Assembly: GCF_002223055.1 (NCBI RefSeq)
Contig: NZ_NKFL01000004.1
Span: 186,001-250,000, forward strand
Reading direction: 5' to 3'
Length of the DNA: 64,000 bases
DNA from: Burkholderia sp. HI2500
GTDB lineage: Bacteria; Pseudomonadota; Gammaproteobacteria; Burkholderiales; Burkholderiaceae
Both the position numbers and the translations under genes were made by a program. Every line of letters begins with the position of its first letter. Position 1 is the first letter of the stretch. Positions 10,763-22,349 of this stretch are shown here, piece by piece. Under the pieces are notes generated by a model. The model saw nothing but the letters and a program-made list of their open reading frames with translations. It had not been told where the DNA came from and searched no databases.

Positions 10763-13084
10763 ATGCCTGTGTCACCACGCCGTTCCCCCGCTGCCGTTGC
10801 CGATTCCGCCGATCCGTTCGACGCGGACGATGTCGCGCCGCCCGCGCAACGCGCGGGCGAGCGTGATTCCGCGGAGCGCGCCGCCCCGCGCCGCGCCGGC
10901 CCGAAGCGCGGCGCCGACGGCAGGCTCGCGCAGCCGGCCGCCGCCGCGCCCGATGCCAATGGCGCGGCTGAAAGCGACGCGGCCGGCGCGAAGCGCAAGA
11001 AGAAGCCCGCCGCCGATAAACCCGTGAAGACGGTCGACAAGCTCGCGAAGCTCGGCCTCACGCGCTCGATCGATCTCGTGCTGCATCTGCCGATGCGCTA
11101 CGAGGACGAAACCACGCTCACGCCGATCGGCGAGCTGCTGCCGGGCGGCATCGCGCAGACCGAAGGCGTCGTGTTCGACAACGAGGTCGCATACCGGCCG
11201 CGCCGCCAGCTGGTCGTGAAGATCCAGGACGACGACGGCGAGCATCTCGTGCTGCGCTTCCTGAATTTCTACGGCTCGCAGGTCAAGCAGATGGCCGTCG
11301 GCCAGCGGCTGCGCGTGCGCGGCGACGTGCGCGGCGGTTTCTTCGGGATGGAGATGGTGCATCCGGCGGTGCGCGTGGTCGAAGCGGATGCACCGCTGCC
11401 GCAGGTGCTCACGCCCGTCTATCCGAGCACGGCCGGCGTGTCGCAGGCCTATCTGCGCAAGGCGATCGAGAACGCGGTCGAGCGCACGCCGCTGCCCGAG
11501 CTGCTGCCGCCCGAGATCCAGCGCGACTATCTGAAGCCGCTCGACGTGCCGACGCTCGAGCAGGCGGTGCGCATCCTGCACCACCCGCGCGTCGATTCCG
11601 ACGAAGCCGCGCTGATGGACGGCTCGCATCCGGCGTGGACGCGCATCAAGTTCGAGGAGCTGCTCGCGCAGCAGTTGTCGCTCAAGCGGGCGCACGAGGA
11701 GCGCCGCACGCGTGCGGCGCCCGCGATGCCGCGCCGCGCCGCGAGCGATGCCGAGGCACTGACGACCCGGCTCTACGCCGCGCTGCCGTTCACGCTGACG
11801 GGCGCGCAGGCGCGCGTCGTCGACGAAATCGCGAACGATCTTACCCTTGCGCACCCGATGCAGCGCCTGCTGCAAGGCGACGTCGGCAGCGGCAAGACGG
11901 TCGTCGCGGCGCTGGCCGCCACGCAGGCGATCGACGCCGGCTACCAGGCCGCGCTGATGGCGCCCACCGAAATCCTCGCGGAGCAGCACGCGCGCAAGCT
12001 GCGCGCGTGGCTCGAGCCGCTGGGCGTCACGGTCGCGTGGCTCGCGGGCAGCCTGAAGGCGAAGGAGAAGCGCGCGGCGATCGAGGCGGCCGCGCTCGGC
12101 ACCGCGCAGCTCGTGATCGGCACGCACGCGATCATCCAGGACACGGTCGAATTCGCGCGGCTCGGCCTCGTGATCGTCGACGAACAGCACCGCTTCGGCG
12201 TCGAGCAGCGGCTCGCGCTGCGTGCGAAGGCCGCGAACGCGGCCAACGGCGCGCGCGACTTCCAGCCGCACCAGCTGATGATGTCGGCCACGCCGATTCC
12301 GCGCACGCTCGCGATGACGTATTACGCCGATCTCGAAGTCTCGACGATCGACGAGCTGCCGCCGGGCCGCACGCCGGTGCTGACGCGCCTCGTCGGCGAT
12401 GCGCGGCGCGAGGAGGTGATCGCCCGCGTGCGCGAGGCCGCGCTGACCGGGCGCCAGGTGTACTGGGTGTGCCCGCTGATCGAGGAGAGCGAGACGCTGC
12501 AACTGCAGACGGCCGTCGAGACATACGAGACGCTGGCCGCCGCGCTCCCGGAGCTGAAGGTCGGGCTCGTGCACGGCCGGCTGTCGCCGGCCGACAAGGC
12601 GGCCGTGATGGAAGCGTTCACGCGCAACGACGTGCAACTGCTCGTCGCGACGACCGTGATCGAGGTCGGTGTCGACGTGCCGAACGCGTCGCTGATGGTG
12701 ATCGAGCACGCCGAGCGTTTCGGCCTTGCGCAGCTGCACCAGCTGCGCGGCCGGGTCGGGCGCGGCACCGCGGCGTCGGTGTGCGTGCTGCTGTACACGG
12801 GGCCGCTGTCGCTCACAGGCCGCGAGCGGCTGAAGACGATGCGCGAGACGACCGACGGCTTCGAGATCGCGCGGCGCGACCTCGAGATCCGCGGCCCCGG
12901 CGAATTCCTCGGCGCACGCCAGTCGGGCGCGGCGATGCTGCGCTTCGCGAACCTCGAGACCGACGGCTGGTTGATCGAGCCGGCCCGCGAAGCCGCGTCG
13001 CGGCTGATTGCCGCGTATCCGGAGGTCGTCACGCAGCATCTCGCGCGCTGGCTCGGTGCGCGGGAGCAGTATCTGAAGGCCTGA
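10763..13084 (+). CDS. recG: ATP-dependent DNA helicase RecG
   Basis: A 773-aa branched-DNA helicase that remodels stalled forks and Holliday junctions. The N-terminal wedge/OB region follows [20 protein letters not shown]. Helicase motifs: Walker [16 protein letters not shown] box, [10 protein letters not shown], and the C-terminal QLRGRVGRG. The first roughly 85 residues are a low-complexity Ala/Arg/Pro extension absent from E. coli RecG (693 aa); it is uncertain whether translation starts at 10763 or later. Divergent from queA with a 167-nt gap. Confidence 0.96.
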   Translation: MPVSPRRSPAAVADSADPFDADDVAPPAQRAGERDSAERAAPRRAGPKRGADGRLAQPAAAAPDANGAAESDAAGAKRKKKPAADKPVKTVDKLAKLGLTRSIDLVLHLPMRYEDETTLTPIGELLPGGIAQTEGVVFDNEVAYRPRRQLVVKIQDDDGEHLVLRFLNFYGSQVKQMAVGQRLRVRGDVRGGFFGMEMVHPAVRVVEADAPLPQVLTPVYPSTAGVSQAYLRKAIENAVERTPLPELLPPEIQRDYLKPLDVPTLEQAVRILHHPRVDSDEAALMDGSHPAWTRIKFEELLAQQLSLKRAHEERRTRAAPAMPRRAASDAEALTTRLYAALPFTLTGAQARVVDEIANDLTLAHPMQRLLQGDVGSGKTVVAALAATQAIDAGYQAALMAPTEILAEQHARKLRAWLEPLGVTVAWLAGSLKAKEKRAAIEAAALGTAQLVIGTHAIIQDTVEFARLGLVIVDEQHRFGVEQRLALRAKAANAANGARDFQPHQLMMSATPIPRTLAMTYYADLEVSTIDELPPGRTPVLTRLVGDARREEVIARVREAALTGRQVYWVCPLIEESETLQLQTAVETYETLAAALPELKVGLVHGRLSPADKAAVMEAFTRNDVQLLVATTVIEVGVDVPNASLMVIEHAERFGLAQLHQLRGRVGRGTAASVCVLLYTGPLSLTGRERLKTMRETTDGFEIARRDLEIRGPGEFLGARQSGAAMLRFANLETDGWLIEPAREAASRLIAAYPEVVTQHLARWLGAREQYLKA

Positions 13085-13209
13085 TCCGCGGGTCCGGGCC
13101 GGATTTAAAACCGCCGTTTGAAGCATTCCGATGCTGAGAAACTTGGCGAACCGGTGTCACAGGGTGTATAAATTAAACCTATAGCTTGTATATCTCTGAT
13201 TGACCCACA

Positions 13210-14169
13210 ATGACGCTGACTGAATTGAAATACATCGTCGCGGTCGCGCGCGAACGGCACTTCGGCCGCGCGGCCGAAGCATGCTTCGTGAGCCAGCCGA
13301 CGCTGTCGGTGGCGATCAAGAAGCTCGAAGACGAGCTCAACGTGCAGATTTTCGAACGCGGCGCGAGCGAAGTGAGCGTCACGCCGATCGGTGACCAGAT
13401 CGTCACGCAGGCGCAGCGCGTGCTCGAGCAGACTTTCGCGATCAAGGAGATCGCGAAGCAGGGCAAGGATCCGCTGGTCGGCCCGTTCCGCCTCGGTGTG
13501 ATCTACACGATCGGGCCCTATCTGCTGCCGACGCTCGTCAAGCAGATGATCCAGCGTGTCCCGCAGATGCCGCTGATGCTGCAGGAAAACTACACGCTGA
13601 AGCTGCTCGAACTGCTCAAGCAGGGCGAGATCGACGCCGCGATCATGGCGCTGCCGTTCCCGGAAACCGGCCTGATGGTGCGCCCGCTGTACGACGAACC
13701 GTTCGTCGTCGCGCTGCCCGCCGGCCATCCGTGGGAAAAGCGCGAGGAAATCGACGCCGAGGATCTCAAGCAGGAAACCATGCTGCTGCTCGGCAACGGC
13801 CACTGCTTCCGCGATCACGTGCTCGGCGTGTGCCCGGAACTGATGCGCTTCTCGCAGACGGCCGACGGCATCCAGAAGACCTTCGAGGGCTCGTCGCTCG
13901 AGACGATCCGCCACATGGTCGCAAGCGGTGTCGGCATCACCGTGCTGCCGCGGATGTCGGTCGCCGAGGTCGGCCCGCGCGCGAATGGCCCCGATGCCGA
14001 ACTGCTGTCATACGTGCCGTTCAACGAGCCGGTGCCCGACCGCCGCGTGGTGCTCGTGTGGCGCAAGAGCTTCACGCGGATGCCCGCGATCGACGCGATC
14101 AGCGACGCGATTTCCGCGTGTGAGCTGCCGGGTGTCGCGAAGCTCGACATGCCGGCGACGATGAACTGA
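13210..14169 (+). CDS. oxyR: Hydrogen-peroxide-sensing regulator OxyR
   Basis: A 319-aa LysR-type regulator. The winged-helix N-terminus is MTLTELKYIVAVARERHFGRAAEACFVSQPTLSVAIKKLEDEL. The redox loop LGNGHCFRDHVLGVC places cysteines at 199 and 208, the same numbering as the peroxide-sensing pair in E. coli OxyR. It is transcribed in the same direction as katG and dps, which are known OxyR targets in Burkholderia. The 125-nt gap upstream contains AT-rich TATA-like sequence (13164-13198). Confidence 0.96.
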   Translation: MTLTELKYIVAVARERHFGRAAEACFVSQPTLSVAIKKLEDELNVQIFERGASEVSVTPIGDQIVTQAQRVLEQTFAIKEIAKQGKDPLVGPFRLGVIYTIGPYLLPTLVKQMIQRVPQMPLMLQENYTLKLLELLKQGEIDAAIMALPFPETGLMVRPLYDEPFVVALPAGHPWEKREEIDAEDLKQETMLLLGNGHCFRDHVLGVCPELMRFSQTADGIQKTFEGSSLETIRHMVASGVGITVLPRMSVAEVGPRANGPDAELLSYVPFNEPVPDRRVVLVWRKSFTRMPAIDAISDAISACELPGVAKLDMPATMN

Positions 14170-14203
14170 GCACGCTCCTGCATGCGCGTGTGGCAGCACG
14201 ATG

Positions 14204-14232
14204 AACGGGGTCTTGCGACCCCGTTTATTTTT
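14204..14232 (+). terminator. Terminator after oxyR
   Basis: AACGGGGTC-TTGC-GACCCCGTT followed by TATTTTTC, about 35 nt after the oxyR stop. It separates oxyR from the katG transcription unit. Confidence 0.85.
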
Positions 14233-14234
14233 CT

Positions 14235-14290
14235 CTATCGAATAGATGAAATTTATCAAATTCAATTAATTGATAGATGTAGATAGAATC
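14235..14290 (+). promoter_or_regulatory. Candidate katG promoter / OxyR operator region
   Basis: An abrupt AT-rich island in GC-rich surroundings, dense in ATAG/CTAT tetramers (CTAT 14235-14238; ATAG 14242-14245, 14273-14276 and 14283-14286). OxyR sites are built from ATAG/CTAT elements about one helical turn apart. Only some of the spacings fit, so the operator assignment is tentative. Position just past the oxyR terminator and ahead of katG supports a promoter. Confidence 0.4.
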
Positions 14291-14359
14291 TTCTCCATGG
14301 ATCGGCGTGATGTCGACGACCGATCAGCACGTTGGATGCAAGCGTCAAAGGAGGATGTC

Positions 14360-14497
14360 ATGATGCGGTCGGTATTGCAGCACGCGCAGCGGAACATCCC
14401 GTCGCGCGACGCGGTCGTACATCGCGCCAGGGCGGCGGTTCGCAGCCTGCGTCCGATTGCGTTCGCGTACCTGGCGGATCGTGTGTATGGCGGATGA
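14360..14497 (+). CDS. Possible 45-aa small protein in the katG leader
   Basis: An unusually strong ribosome site AAAGGAGG (14347-14354) lies 5 nt before ATG-ATG and opens a 45-residue frame ending at TGA 14495-14497. The product (MMRSVLQHAQRNIPSRDAV...AYLADRVYGG) is basic, with no recognised domain. It could be a leader peptide or a real microprotein of the peroxide regulon. The 620-nt space between oxyR and katG is otherwise without a long gene. No comparative evidence is available here. Confidence 0.4.
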   Translation: MMRSVLQHAQRNIPSRDAVVHRARAAVRSLRPIAFAYLADRVYGG

Positions 14498-14551
14498 GTG
14501 CCGCCGCACACCGGTCCTGTGTTCCCCCGACTAACTGCCGCCGAGCCATGA

Positions 14552-16978
<2,427 letters not shown>

Positions 16979-17014
16979 GCGTCGCCGCGCGGTAGTGCGG
17001 TGAGGCAGTAACGG

Positions 17015-17047
17015 GAAACGGCCGGTCGTCCGGCCGGCCGTTTCTTC
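17015..17047 (+). terminator. Hairpin after katG
   Basis: GAAACGGCCGG / CCGGCCGTTTC: a perfect 11-bp stem with 8-nt loop, then TTCC. Probably a full or partial terminator between katG and the 46-aa gene; read-through could still supply dps. Confidence 0.65.
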
Positions 17048-17080
17048 CTGACCCTGAGTGTTGTTGAAGGAGTGACGATC

Positions 17081-17221
17081 ATGACGCAAATGATGTTGAA
17101 AACGCGCGCTGTACTGGCGTCGCCGGCAGAGGTCGCGCGATACGTCGTCGGATCCGCCATCGTCATCGGCGGGGCGGCCGAACTGGTGTCGCAGGCGCTG
17201 CACGCGATCGCGGCCGCCTGA
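17081..17221 (+). CDS. 46-aa small hydrophobic protein between katG and dps
   Basis: ATG at 17081, preceded by GAAGGAG (about 17065-17071), reads 46 residues to TGA at 17219-17221. The chain begins MTQMMLKTRAVLASPAEVARY and continues with a hydrophobic stretch VVGSAIVIGGAAELVSQALHAIAAA. That is long enough for one membrane span or an amphipathic helix. It sits 102 nt after katG and 105 nt before dps on the same strand, so it may belong to the peroxide regulon. No known family recognised. Confidence 0.55.
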   Translation: MTQMMLKTRAVLASPAEVARYVVGSAIVIGGAAELVSQALHAIAAA

Positions 17222-17326
17222 GCGAGGCGTTTCGCTCGCCACGCGCGTGCGGCAGGTGTGGTATCTATAGGCAGGTAGTCCGATTCACTTTCATTGCTCT
17301 GTTTCATTGAATAAGGAGTACGGAAC

Positions 17327-17815
17327 ATGGCCAGGAAAACTCAAGCTGCCCAGATCAACATCGGCATCAGCGACAAGGACCGCAAGAAGATCGCGGAAGG
17401 CCTGTCGCGCCTGCTTGCCGATACGTTCACGCTGTACCTGAAGACCCACAATTTCCACTGGAACGTCACGGGCCCGATGTTCAACACGCTGCACCTGATG
17501 TTCGAGGAGCAGTACAACGAACTGTGGCTCGCGGTCGATTCAGTCGCCGAACGCATTCGCACGCTCGGCGTCGTCGCGCCGGGCACCTTCGGTGATTTCG
17601 CGAAACTGTCGTCGGTGCCGGAAGCGAACGGTGTGCCCGCTGCCGAAGACATGATTCGCCAGCTCGTCGAAGGGCACGAGGCCGTCGTGCGTACCGCGCG
17701 TGCGATCTTTCCGCTTGCCGATGCGGCGAGCGACGAGCCGACCGCCGACCTGCTGACGCAGCGCCTGCAAATTCATGAAAAAACCGCGTGGATGCTGCGG
17801 TCGTTGCTCGCGTAG
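17327..17815 (+). CDS. dps: Dps-type ferritin-like DNA-protection protein
   Basis: A 162-aa Dps. Its 12-mer oxidises Fe(II) with H2O2 and shields DNA. The ferroxidase signature is complete: [43 protein letters not shown] supplies the intersubunit His/His/Asp/Glu ligands. The N-terminus [19 protein letters not shown] is lysine/arginine-bearing. AAGGAG precedes the ATG at 17327. Downstream of katG and the 46-aa gene, matching the katG-dpsA arrangement of Burkholderia. Confidence 0.96.
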   Translation: MARKTQAAQINIGISDKDRKKIAEGLSRLLADTFTLYLKTHNFHWNVTGPMFNTLHLMFEEQYNELWLAVDSVAERIRTLGVVAPGTFGDFAKLSSVPEANGVPAAEDMIRQLVEGHEAVVRTARAIFPLADAASDEPTADLLTQRLQIHEKTAWMLRSLLA

Positions 17816-18090
17816 GCGTGCAACGCGCGGCAGGCTGGCCCAAGCCTGCGCATCGTGACTCCGGCCCTGATTGATTCACCGTCGTCGGGCCGAACCCAGT
17901 CCGGCGCGCTGCGCGGATCCGTGCGTGCGATGGCTCTGTCCCTTGATTGATGCGCGTCGCCGCTCGGCCATGTGCAGCGGGCGCGGGCAGCGCGCAGGCG
18001 TCCGGCCGCGAGCGCCCGCGGGCCTTGCCGACATGACGCGAAGCGCCGCTCGGCTCTAAAATGCCGGGGTTATCTTCCCGGTGCTTCGCC

Positions 18091-18954
18091 ATGCTTGCCC
18101 GCTTTCCCCTGTATCTGCGGCTCGTCCGGATGGACAAGCCGATCGGCAGCCTGCTGCTGCTGTGGCCGACGCTCAACGCGCTGTGGATCGCGTCCGACGG
18201 CCATCCGCGCTGGCCGCTGCTCGTGATCTTCTCGCTCGGCACGCTGCTGATGCGCTCGGCCGGCTGCGCGATGAACGATTACGCCGACCGCGACTTCGAC
18301 CGCCATGTAAAGCGCACGGCCGACCGGCCGCTGACGTCGGGCAAGATCCGCGCATGGGAAGCCATCGCGATCGCGGTCGGGCTCGCGTTCATCTCGTTCC
18401 TGCTGATCCTGCCGCTCAACACGCTGACGAAGCAGTTGTCCGTCGTCGCGCTGTTCGTCGCGGGCTCGTATCCGTTCATGAAGCGCTTCTTTGCGATTCC
18501 GCAGGCCTATCTGGGCATCGCGTTCGGCTTCGGCATCCCGATGGCGTTCGCGGCCGTGCAGGACACGGTGCCGACGATCGCGTGGGTGATGCTGGTCGCG
18601 AACATCTTCTGGTCGGTCGCGTACGACACCGAATACGCGATGGTCGATCGCGACGACGACATCAAGATCGGCATCCGCACGTCCGCGCTGACGTTCGGCC
18701 GCTTCGACGTCGCGGCCGTGATGCTGTGCTACGCGGTGACGCTCGGCATCTACGTGTGGATCGGCGTGACGCTCGGCTTCGGCCTCGCATACTGGGCCGG
18801 CTGGGCGGCGGCGGTCGGCTGCGCGTTGTATCACTACACGCTGATCAAGGACCGCGAGCGGATGCCGTGCTTCGCGGCGTTCCGGCACAACAACTGGCTC
18901 GGCGGCGTGCTGTTCGCCGGGATCGCCGTGCATTACCTGCTGGCGGGCAGCTGA
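18091..18954 (+). CDS. ubiA: 4-hydroxybenzoate octaprenyltransferase
   Basis: A 287-aa multi-span membrane prenyltransferase of ubiquinone synthesis, joining 4-hydroxybenzoate to the polyprenyl chain. Both Asp-rich motifs are present: [20 protein letters not shown] and [20 protein letters not shown]. The N-terminal [20 protein letters not shown] matches UbiA. An in-frame ATG at 18061 would add 10 residues; 18091 fits the family start better, but neither has a convincing ribosome site. The 276 nt between dps and this gene show nothing else identifiable. Confidence 0.95.
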   Translation: MLARFPLYLRLVRMDKPIGSLLLLWPTLNALWIASDGHPRWPLLVIFSLGTLLMRSAGCAMNDYADRDFDRHVKRTADRPLTSGKIRAWEAIAIAVGLAFISFLLILPLNTLTKQLSVVALFVAGSYPFMKRFFAIPQAYLGIAFGFGIPMAFAAVQDTVPTIAWVMLVANIFWSVAYDTEYAMVDRDDDIKIGIRTSALTFGRFDVAAVMLCYAVTLGIYVWIGVTLGFGLAYWAGWAAAVGCALYHYTLIKDRERMPCFAAFRHNNWLGGVLFAGIAVHYLLAGS

Positions 18955-19004
18955 ATTTCGCGATCGCACCGCAGGCGGTATGCGATGCCAGACGCGGTAC
19001 CAAC

Positions 19005-19030
19005 AAAAAAGCGGCCTGGGCCGCTTTTTT
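19005..19030. terminator. Bidirectional terminator between ubiA and proC
   Basis: AAAAAAGCGGC-CTGG-GCCGCTTTTTT: a symmetric hairpin with A6 and T6 tracts, serving the convergent ubiA (+) and proC (-). Confidence 0.9.
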
Positions 19031-19108
19031 GCTGTTCGTGCAAATCAGCATAACGGGGCGGGGCGCCCAACGCGTACAGCGAGCGCCGGGCTGCTACCGC
19101 CAGCGCGC

Positions 19109-19921
19109 TCACGCGCGGCCGAGCTCGTCGCCCATTTCCTTCGCACGCGCTTCGGCCGCGAGCGCACCGCGCACGATCGCATCCTTCACGCCTTGCGCGT
19201 CGAACGACGCGAGCGCGGCGGCCGTCGTGCCGCCCTTCGACGTCACGCGCTCGCGCAGCACGCTCGCGGGCTCACCGGATTGCGCGGCCAGTTGCGCGGC
19301 ACCCGTGAACGTCGCGACCGCGAGCGCACGGCCTTGTTCGTCGTTCATGCCGAGCTGGCGCGCGGCTTCCTGCAGCGCTTCGATGAAATAGAACACGTAC
19401 GCGGGGCCGCTGCCCGAAATGGCCGTGACGGCGTCGAGCTTCGACTCGTCGTCGAACCAGACGATTTCACCGACTGCACCCAGCACGTTCGACGCGAGTT
19501 CGCGGCCCGCCGCGTCGACGCCCGGCAGTGCGGCGAGGCCCGTCACGCCCATGCCGACGAGTGCGGGCGTGTTCGGCATCGTGCGCACGACGCGTGCGTA
19601 ATCTCCGAGCCAGCGTGCGAGATCGCTGCCGCGGATCCCGGCCGCGATGCTGATCACGAGCTGCGACGTCAGGTGCGGTGCGAGCGCCTGCGCGACGTCC
19701 TTCAGCACCTGCGGCTTCACCGCGAGCACGACCGCGTCGTAGTCGGCGAGCGTCGCGTCGATGGCCGCGCCGGTGCGCACGCCGAACTGCTGGGCGGCGC
19801 GCGCGCGTACTTCTTCGTTGACGTCGATGGCATACAGGCCGTCAGCGGCAACGCCGCGCTTGATCAGGCCGCCGATCAGGGCCGCGGCCATGTTGCCGCC
19901 GCCGATGAATGCGATTTTCAT
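19109..19921 (-). CDS. proC: Pyrroline-5-carboxylate reductase
   Basis: A 270-aa last enzyme of proline synthesis, NAD(P)H-dependent. The N-terminal Rossmann motif is MKIAFIGGGNMAAALIGGL. The C-terminal signature ELGMNDEQGRALAVATFTGAAQL...SGEPASVLRERVTSKGGTTAAAL is the P5C reductase dimerisation/catalytic domain. Starts 52 nt downstream of the YggS-family gene on the same strand. That pairing is widespread; YggS homologues handle free PLP and influence amino-acid metabolism. Confidence 0.97.
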   Translation of the reverse strand: MKIAFIGGGNMAAALIGGLIKRGVAADGLYAIDVNEEVRARAAQQFGVRTGAAIDATLADYDAVVLAVKPQVLKDVAQALAPHLTSQLVISIAAGIRGSDLARWLGDYARVVRTMPNTPALVGMGVTGLAALPGVDAAGRELASNVLGAVGEIVWFDDESKLDAVTAISGSGPAYVFYFIEALQEAARQLGMNDEQGRALAVATFTGAAQLAAQSGEPASVLRERVTSKGGTTAAALASFDAQGVKDAIVRGALAAEARAKEMGDELGRA

Positions 19922-19972
19922 GATGTCCGATTGAGCAAGTGAGTGAACGGTAGGGCAGAAAGGGCGTGGCGC

Positions 19973-20671
19973 TCAGTGCGAGTAATCGCGCGCGCCGAAG
20001 ATCGCGGTGCCGACGCGCACGATCGTCGCGCCTTCGAGCACGGCCGCATCGAGATCGGCGGACATGCCCATCGACAACGTGTCGAGCGGCAGGCCGTCGG
20101 CACGCAACGTGTCGAACAGCGCGCGCAGCGCACGATGCGGCGCGCGTTGCGCGTCGGTGTCGCCGGCCGGTTCGGGAATCGCCATCAGCCCGCGCAGCCG
20201 CAGCGACGGCAGCGCGGCGACCGCGCGCGCAACCTCGGCCACGTCGGCCGGCGCAACGCCGCTCTTCGACGCCTCGCCGCTGATGTTCACCTGCACGCAG
20301 ATGTTGAGCGGCGGCAGGTGCGCGGGGCGCTGTTCCGACAGGCGCTGCGCGATCTTCAGCCGGTCGACCGAATGGACCCAGTCGAAGCGTTCGGCAACCG
20401 GGCGCGTCTTGTTCGATTGCAGCGGCCCGATGAAATGCCATTCGAGGTCCGCACGCAGGTCGGCGAGCGCGTCGATCTTGTCGATCGACTCCTGCACGTA
20501 GTTTTCGCCGAAGGCACGCTGCCCGGCCGCATGCGCGGCGCGCACGTCGTCGGCGGGAAAGGTTTTGGACACGGCGAGCAGCGACACGGTGGCGGGATCG
20601 CGGCCGGCCGCGCGGGCGGCGTCGGCGATGCGGCGATGAACGGAGGCGAGACGGGCGGCGAGATCGGACAT
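19973..20671 (-). CDS. YggS/PLPBP-family pyridoxal-phosphate homeostasis protein
   Basis: A 232-aa single-domain TIM-barrel PLP-binding protein of the YggS/PROSC family, involved in PLP homeostasis rather than a known catalytic step. The PLP lysine is in [17 protein letters not shown] (Lys36). Other family motifs are [24 protein letters not shown] and [13 protein letters not shown]...VRVGTAIFG. Start set at ATG 20671 ([15 protein letters not shown]); an ATG at 20704 would add 11 residues. Upstream of proC on the same strand. Confidence 0.94.
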   Translation of the reverse strand: MSDLAARLASVHRRIADAARAAGRDPATVSLLAVSKTFPADDVRAAHAAGQRAFGENYVQESIDKIDALADLRADLEWHFIGPLQSNKTRPVAERFDWVHSVDRLKIAQRLSEQRPAHLPPLNICVQVNISGEASKSGVAPADVAEVARAVAALPSLRLRGLMAIPEPAGDTDAQRAPHRALRALFDTLRADGLPLDTLSMGMSADLDAAVLEGATIVRVGTAIFGARDYSH

Positions 20672-20802
20672 GACGGGCACGAAAGCAGGCACGGAAGCGG
20701 GCATGGTGCGGATGCGCCGCGGCACGCGACGCATCGATTCGCCCATTATACGGACGCCGTGCGCGAGGCCCAGCGTCCACCCGTCATTCGGATGAGCACG
20801 CG

Positions 20803-22029
20803 CTAGCCGTACAGCAGATGCTCGACGAGCTGGATCCAGTGGGTGACCGGAATCTGCGTGCCGCTTTGCAGGTGCGCGATGCAGCCGATGTTGCCGGAGA
20901 CGATCATCTGCGGTTCGAGCGCCTGCAGCTTCAGCAGCTTCTGCTTGCGCAACCGGTACGACAGCGACGGCTGCGTCAGCGAATAGGTGCCGGCCGACCC
21001 GCAGCACAGATGGCTGTCGGCCGGCAGCCGCACATCGATGCCGAGCGTCTCGAGCAGGCGTTCGACCTTGCCGCGCGACTGCTGGCCGTGCTGCAGCGTG
21101 CACGGCGGGTGGTACGCGACCGTATGGATCGCGCGGCGCCGCGCGAGCGTCGCGAGCTCGGCCTCGAACGCGAGCAGCACGTCGGAGATGTCGCGCGTGA
21201 GCGACACGATGCGCTGCGCTTTCTCCGCATAGGCCGGGTCGTCGCGCAGCAGGTGCGCGTATTCGAGCACCGTCGCGCCGCAGCCCGACGCATTCATCAC
21301 GATCGCCTCGACACCCTGTTCGACATGGGGCCACCACGCGTCGATGTTGCGGCGCGCGTCGTCGAGCGCTTCGTCGTGATAGTTCAGGTGCAGGCGGATC
21401 GCGCCGCAGCAGCCTGCGTCGGGCGAGACGACCGTCTCGATGCCGAGCGCGTCCAGCACGCGCGCGGTCGCGATGTTGATGTTCGGCAGCATCGACGGCT
21501 GCACGCAGCCGCCGAGCATCAGCATCTTGCGCGTATGCGTGAGGTGCGGCCATTCGAGCAGCCGCGTGCGCGGCGGCACCTTGTCGCGCAGCCGCTTCGG
21601 CAGCAGCGGCCGCACGTGCTGGCCGAGCCGCATCACCGGCGAGAACAGCGCCTCGTTCGGCACCAGGCTCGCGAGCAGGCGGCGCACGAGACGCTGCTGC
21701 GCCGGGCGTTGCACCTGCGCCTCGACGTGCTTGCGGCCGATCTCGACGAGCCGGCCGTACTGGACGCCGGACGGGCAGGTCGTCTCGCAGCTGCGGCAGG
21801 TGAGGCAGCGGTCGAGGTGCTGCTGAGTGCTGCGCGTGACAGGTGCGCCTTCGACCATCTGCTTGATCAGGTAGATCCGGCCGCGCGGGCCGTCGAGTTC
21901 GTCGCCGAGCAACTGGTAGGTCGGGCAGGTCGCGGTGCAGAACCCGCAATGCACGCACTTGCGCAATATCGCGTCGGCTTCGTCGCCGTCGGGCGTATTG
22001 CGGATGAAATCGGCGAGGTTCGTTTGCAT
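20803..22029 (-). CDS. glcF: Glycolate oxidase iron-sulfur subunit GlcF
   Basis: A 408-aa electron-transfer subunit of glycolate dehydrogenase (GlcDEF). Two 4Fe-4S clusters: CVHCGFCTATCP near residues 25-36 and CLTCRSCETTCPSG. Two CCG domains: DAGCCGAIRLHLN and HLCCGSAGTYSL. Start set at ATG 22029 (MQTNLADFIRN). A longer frame starts inside the inverted repeat of the neighbouring element and is not family-like. The 310-bp element at 22038-22347 now separates this gene from glcE; removing it would leave 5 nt between the glcE stop and this ATG. Confidence 0.96.
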   Translation of the reverse strand: MQTNLADFIRNTPDGDEADAILRKCVHCGFCTATCPTYQLLGDELDGPRGRIYLIKQMVEGAPVTRSTQQHLDRCLTCRSCETTCPSGVQYGRLVEIGRKHVEAQVQRPAQQRLVRRLLASLVPNEALFSPVMRLGQHVRPLLPKRLRDKVPPRTRLLEWPHLTHTRKMLMLGGCVQPSMLPNINIATARVLDALGIETVVSPDAGCCGAIRLHLNYHDEALDDARRNIDAWWPHVEQGVEAIVMNASGCGATVLEYAHLLRDDPAYAEKAQRIVSLTRDISDVLLAFEAELATLARRRAIHTVAYHPPCTLQHGQQSRGKVERLLETLGIDVRLPADSHLCCGSAGTYSLTQPSLSYRLRKQKLLKLQALEPQMIVSGNIGCIAHLQSGTQIPVTHWIQLVEHLLYG

Positions 22030-22035
22030 CGAGCT

Positions 22036-22349
22036 TAGGGTCTGTTTACCGATGGAACGCACATGCGTTGCCCCGAGAACGGCCGCTCGCGAGGCGCGCG
22101 ACGCCGCGAATACTGACGTATCGCCAAGGAGCGCAACGCGGCGAGCGGCCGTTCTCGGGGCAACCCCAAATTAAAAAAAACATGTCACGGGAATGCCCGA
22201 AATCGCCCGTATGGCGGCGTCGCTCGTCGCTTGTCCCCCAAGGGGACTTCCTTCGGGGCGTTTGGCAAGGCCGAACGGCGCTCCTCACTTCTTGCCCTAC
22301 GGGCGATTTCGGGCATTCGCATGTGCGTTCCATCGGTAAACAGACCCTA
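22036..22349. mobile_element. MITE-like 310-bp element with TA target duplication, between glcE and glcF
   Basis: The element proper is 22038-22347, flanked on each side by TA. Its ends are perfect 30-bp inverted repeats (22038-22067 and 22318-22347); with the flanking TTA/TAA the palindrome reaches 33 bp. Inside are two further perfect inverted repeats, 22067-22090 / 22141-22164 (24 bp) and 22191-22211 / 22298-22318 (21 bp), separated by an A-rich spacer. No credible gene lies inside. Excising it with one TA rebuilds glcE ending GAT-CTT-TAA, then GCTCG, then the glcF ATG. TIRs, a TA duplication and lack of coding capacity fit a miniature inverted-repeat element mobilised by an IS630/Tc1-type transposase (inference). 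No second copy seen in this window. Confidence 0.8.

Noticed and set aside
17822..18090. Short open frames between dps and ubiA
   Set aside because: No ribosome sites, Arg-rich translations and overlapping frames on both strands; nothing that supports a gene.
22046..22333. A 95-codon frame inside the glcE-glcF element
   Set aside because: It runs through the inverted repeats, so its two ends are fixed by palindromic DNA rather than by protein constraint, and it has no ribosome site or known domain. The element is treated as non-coding.
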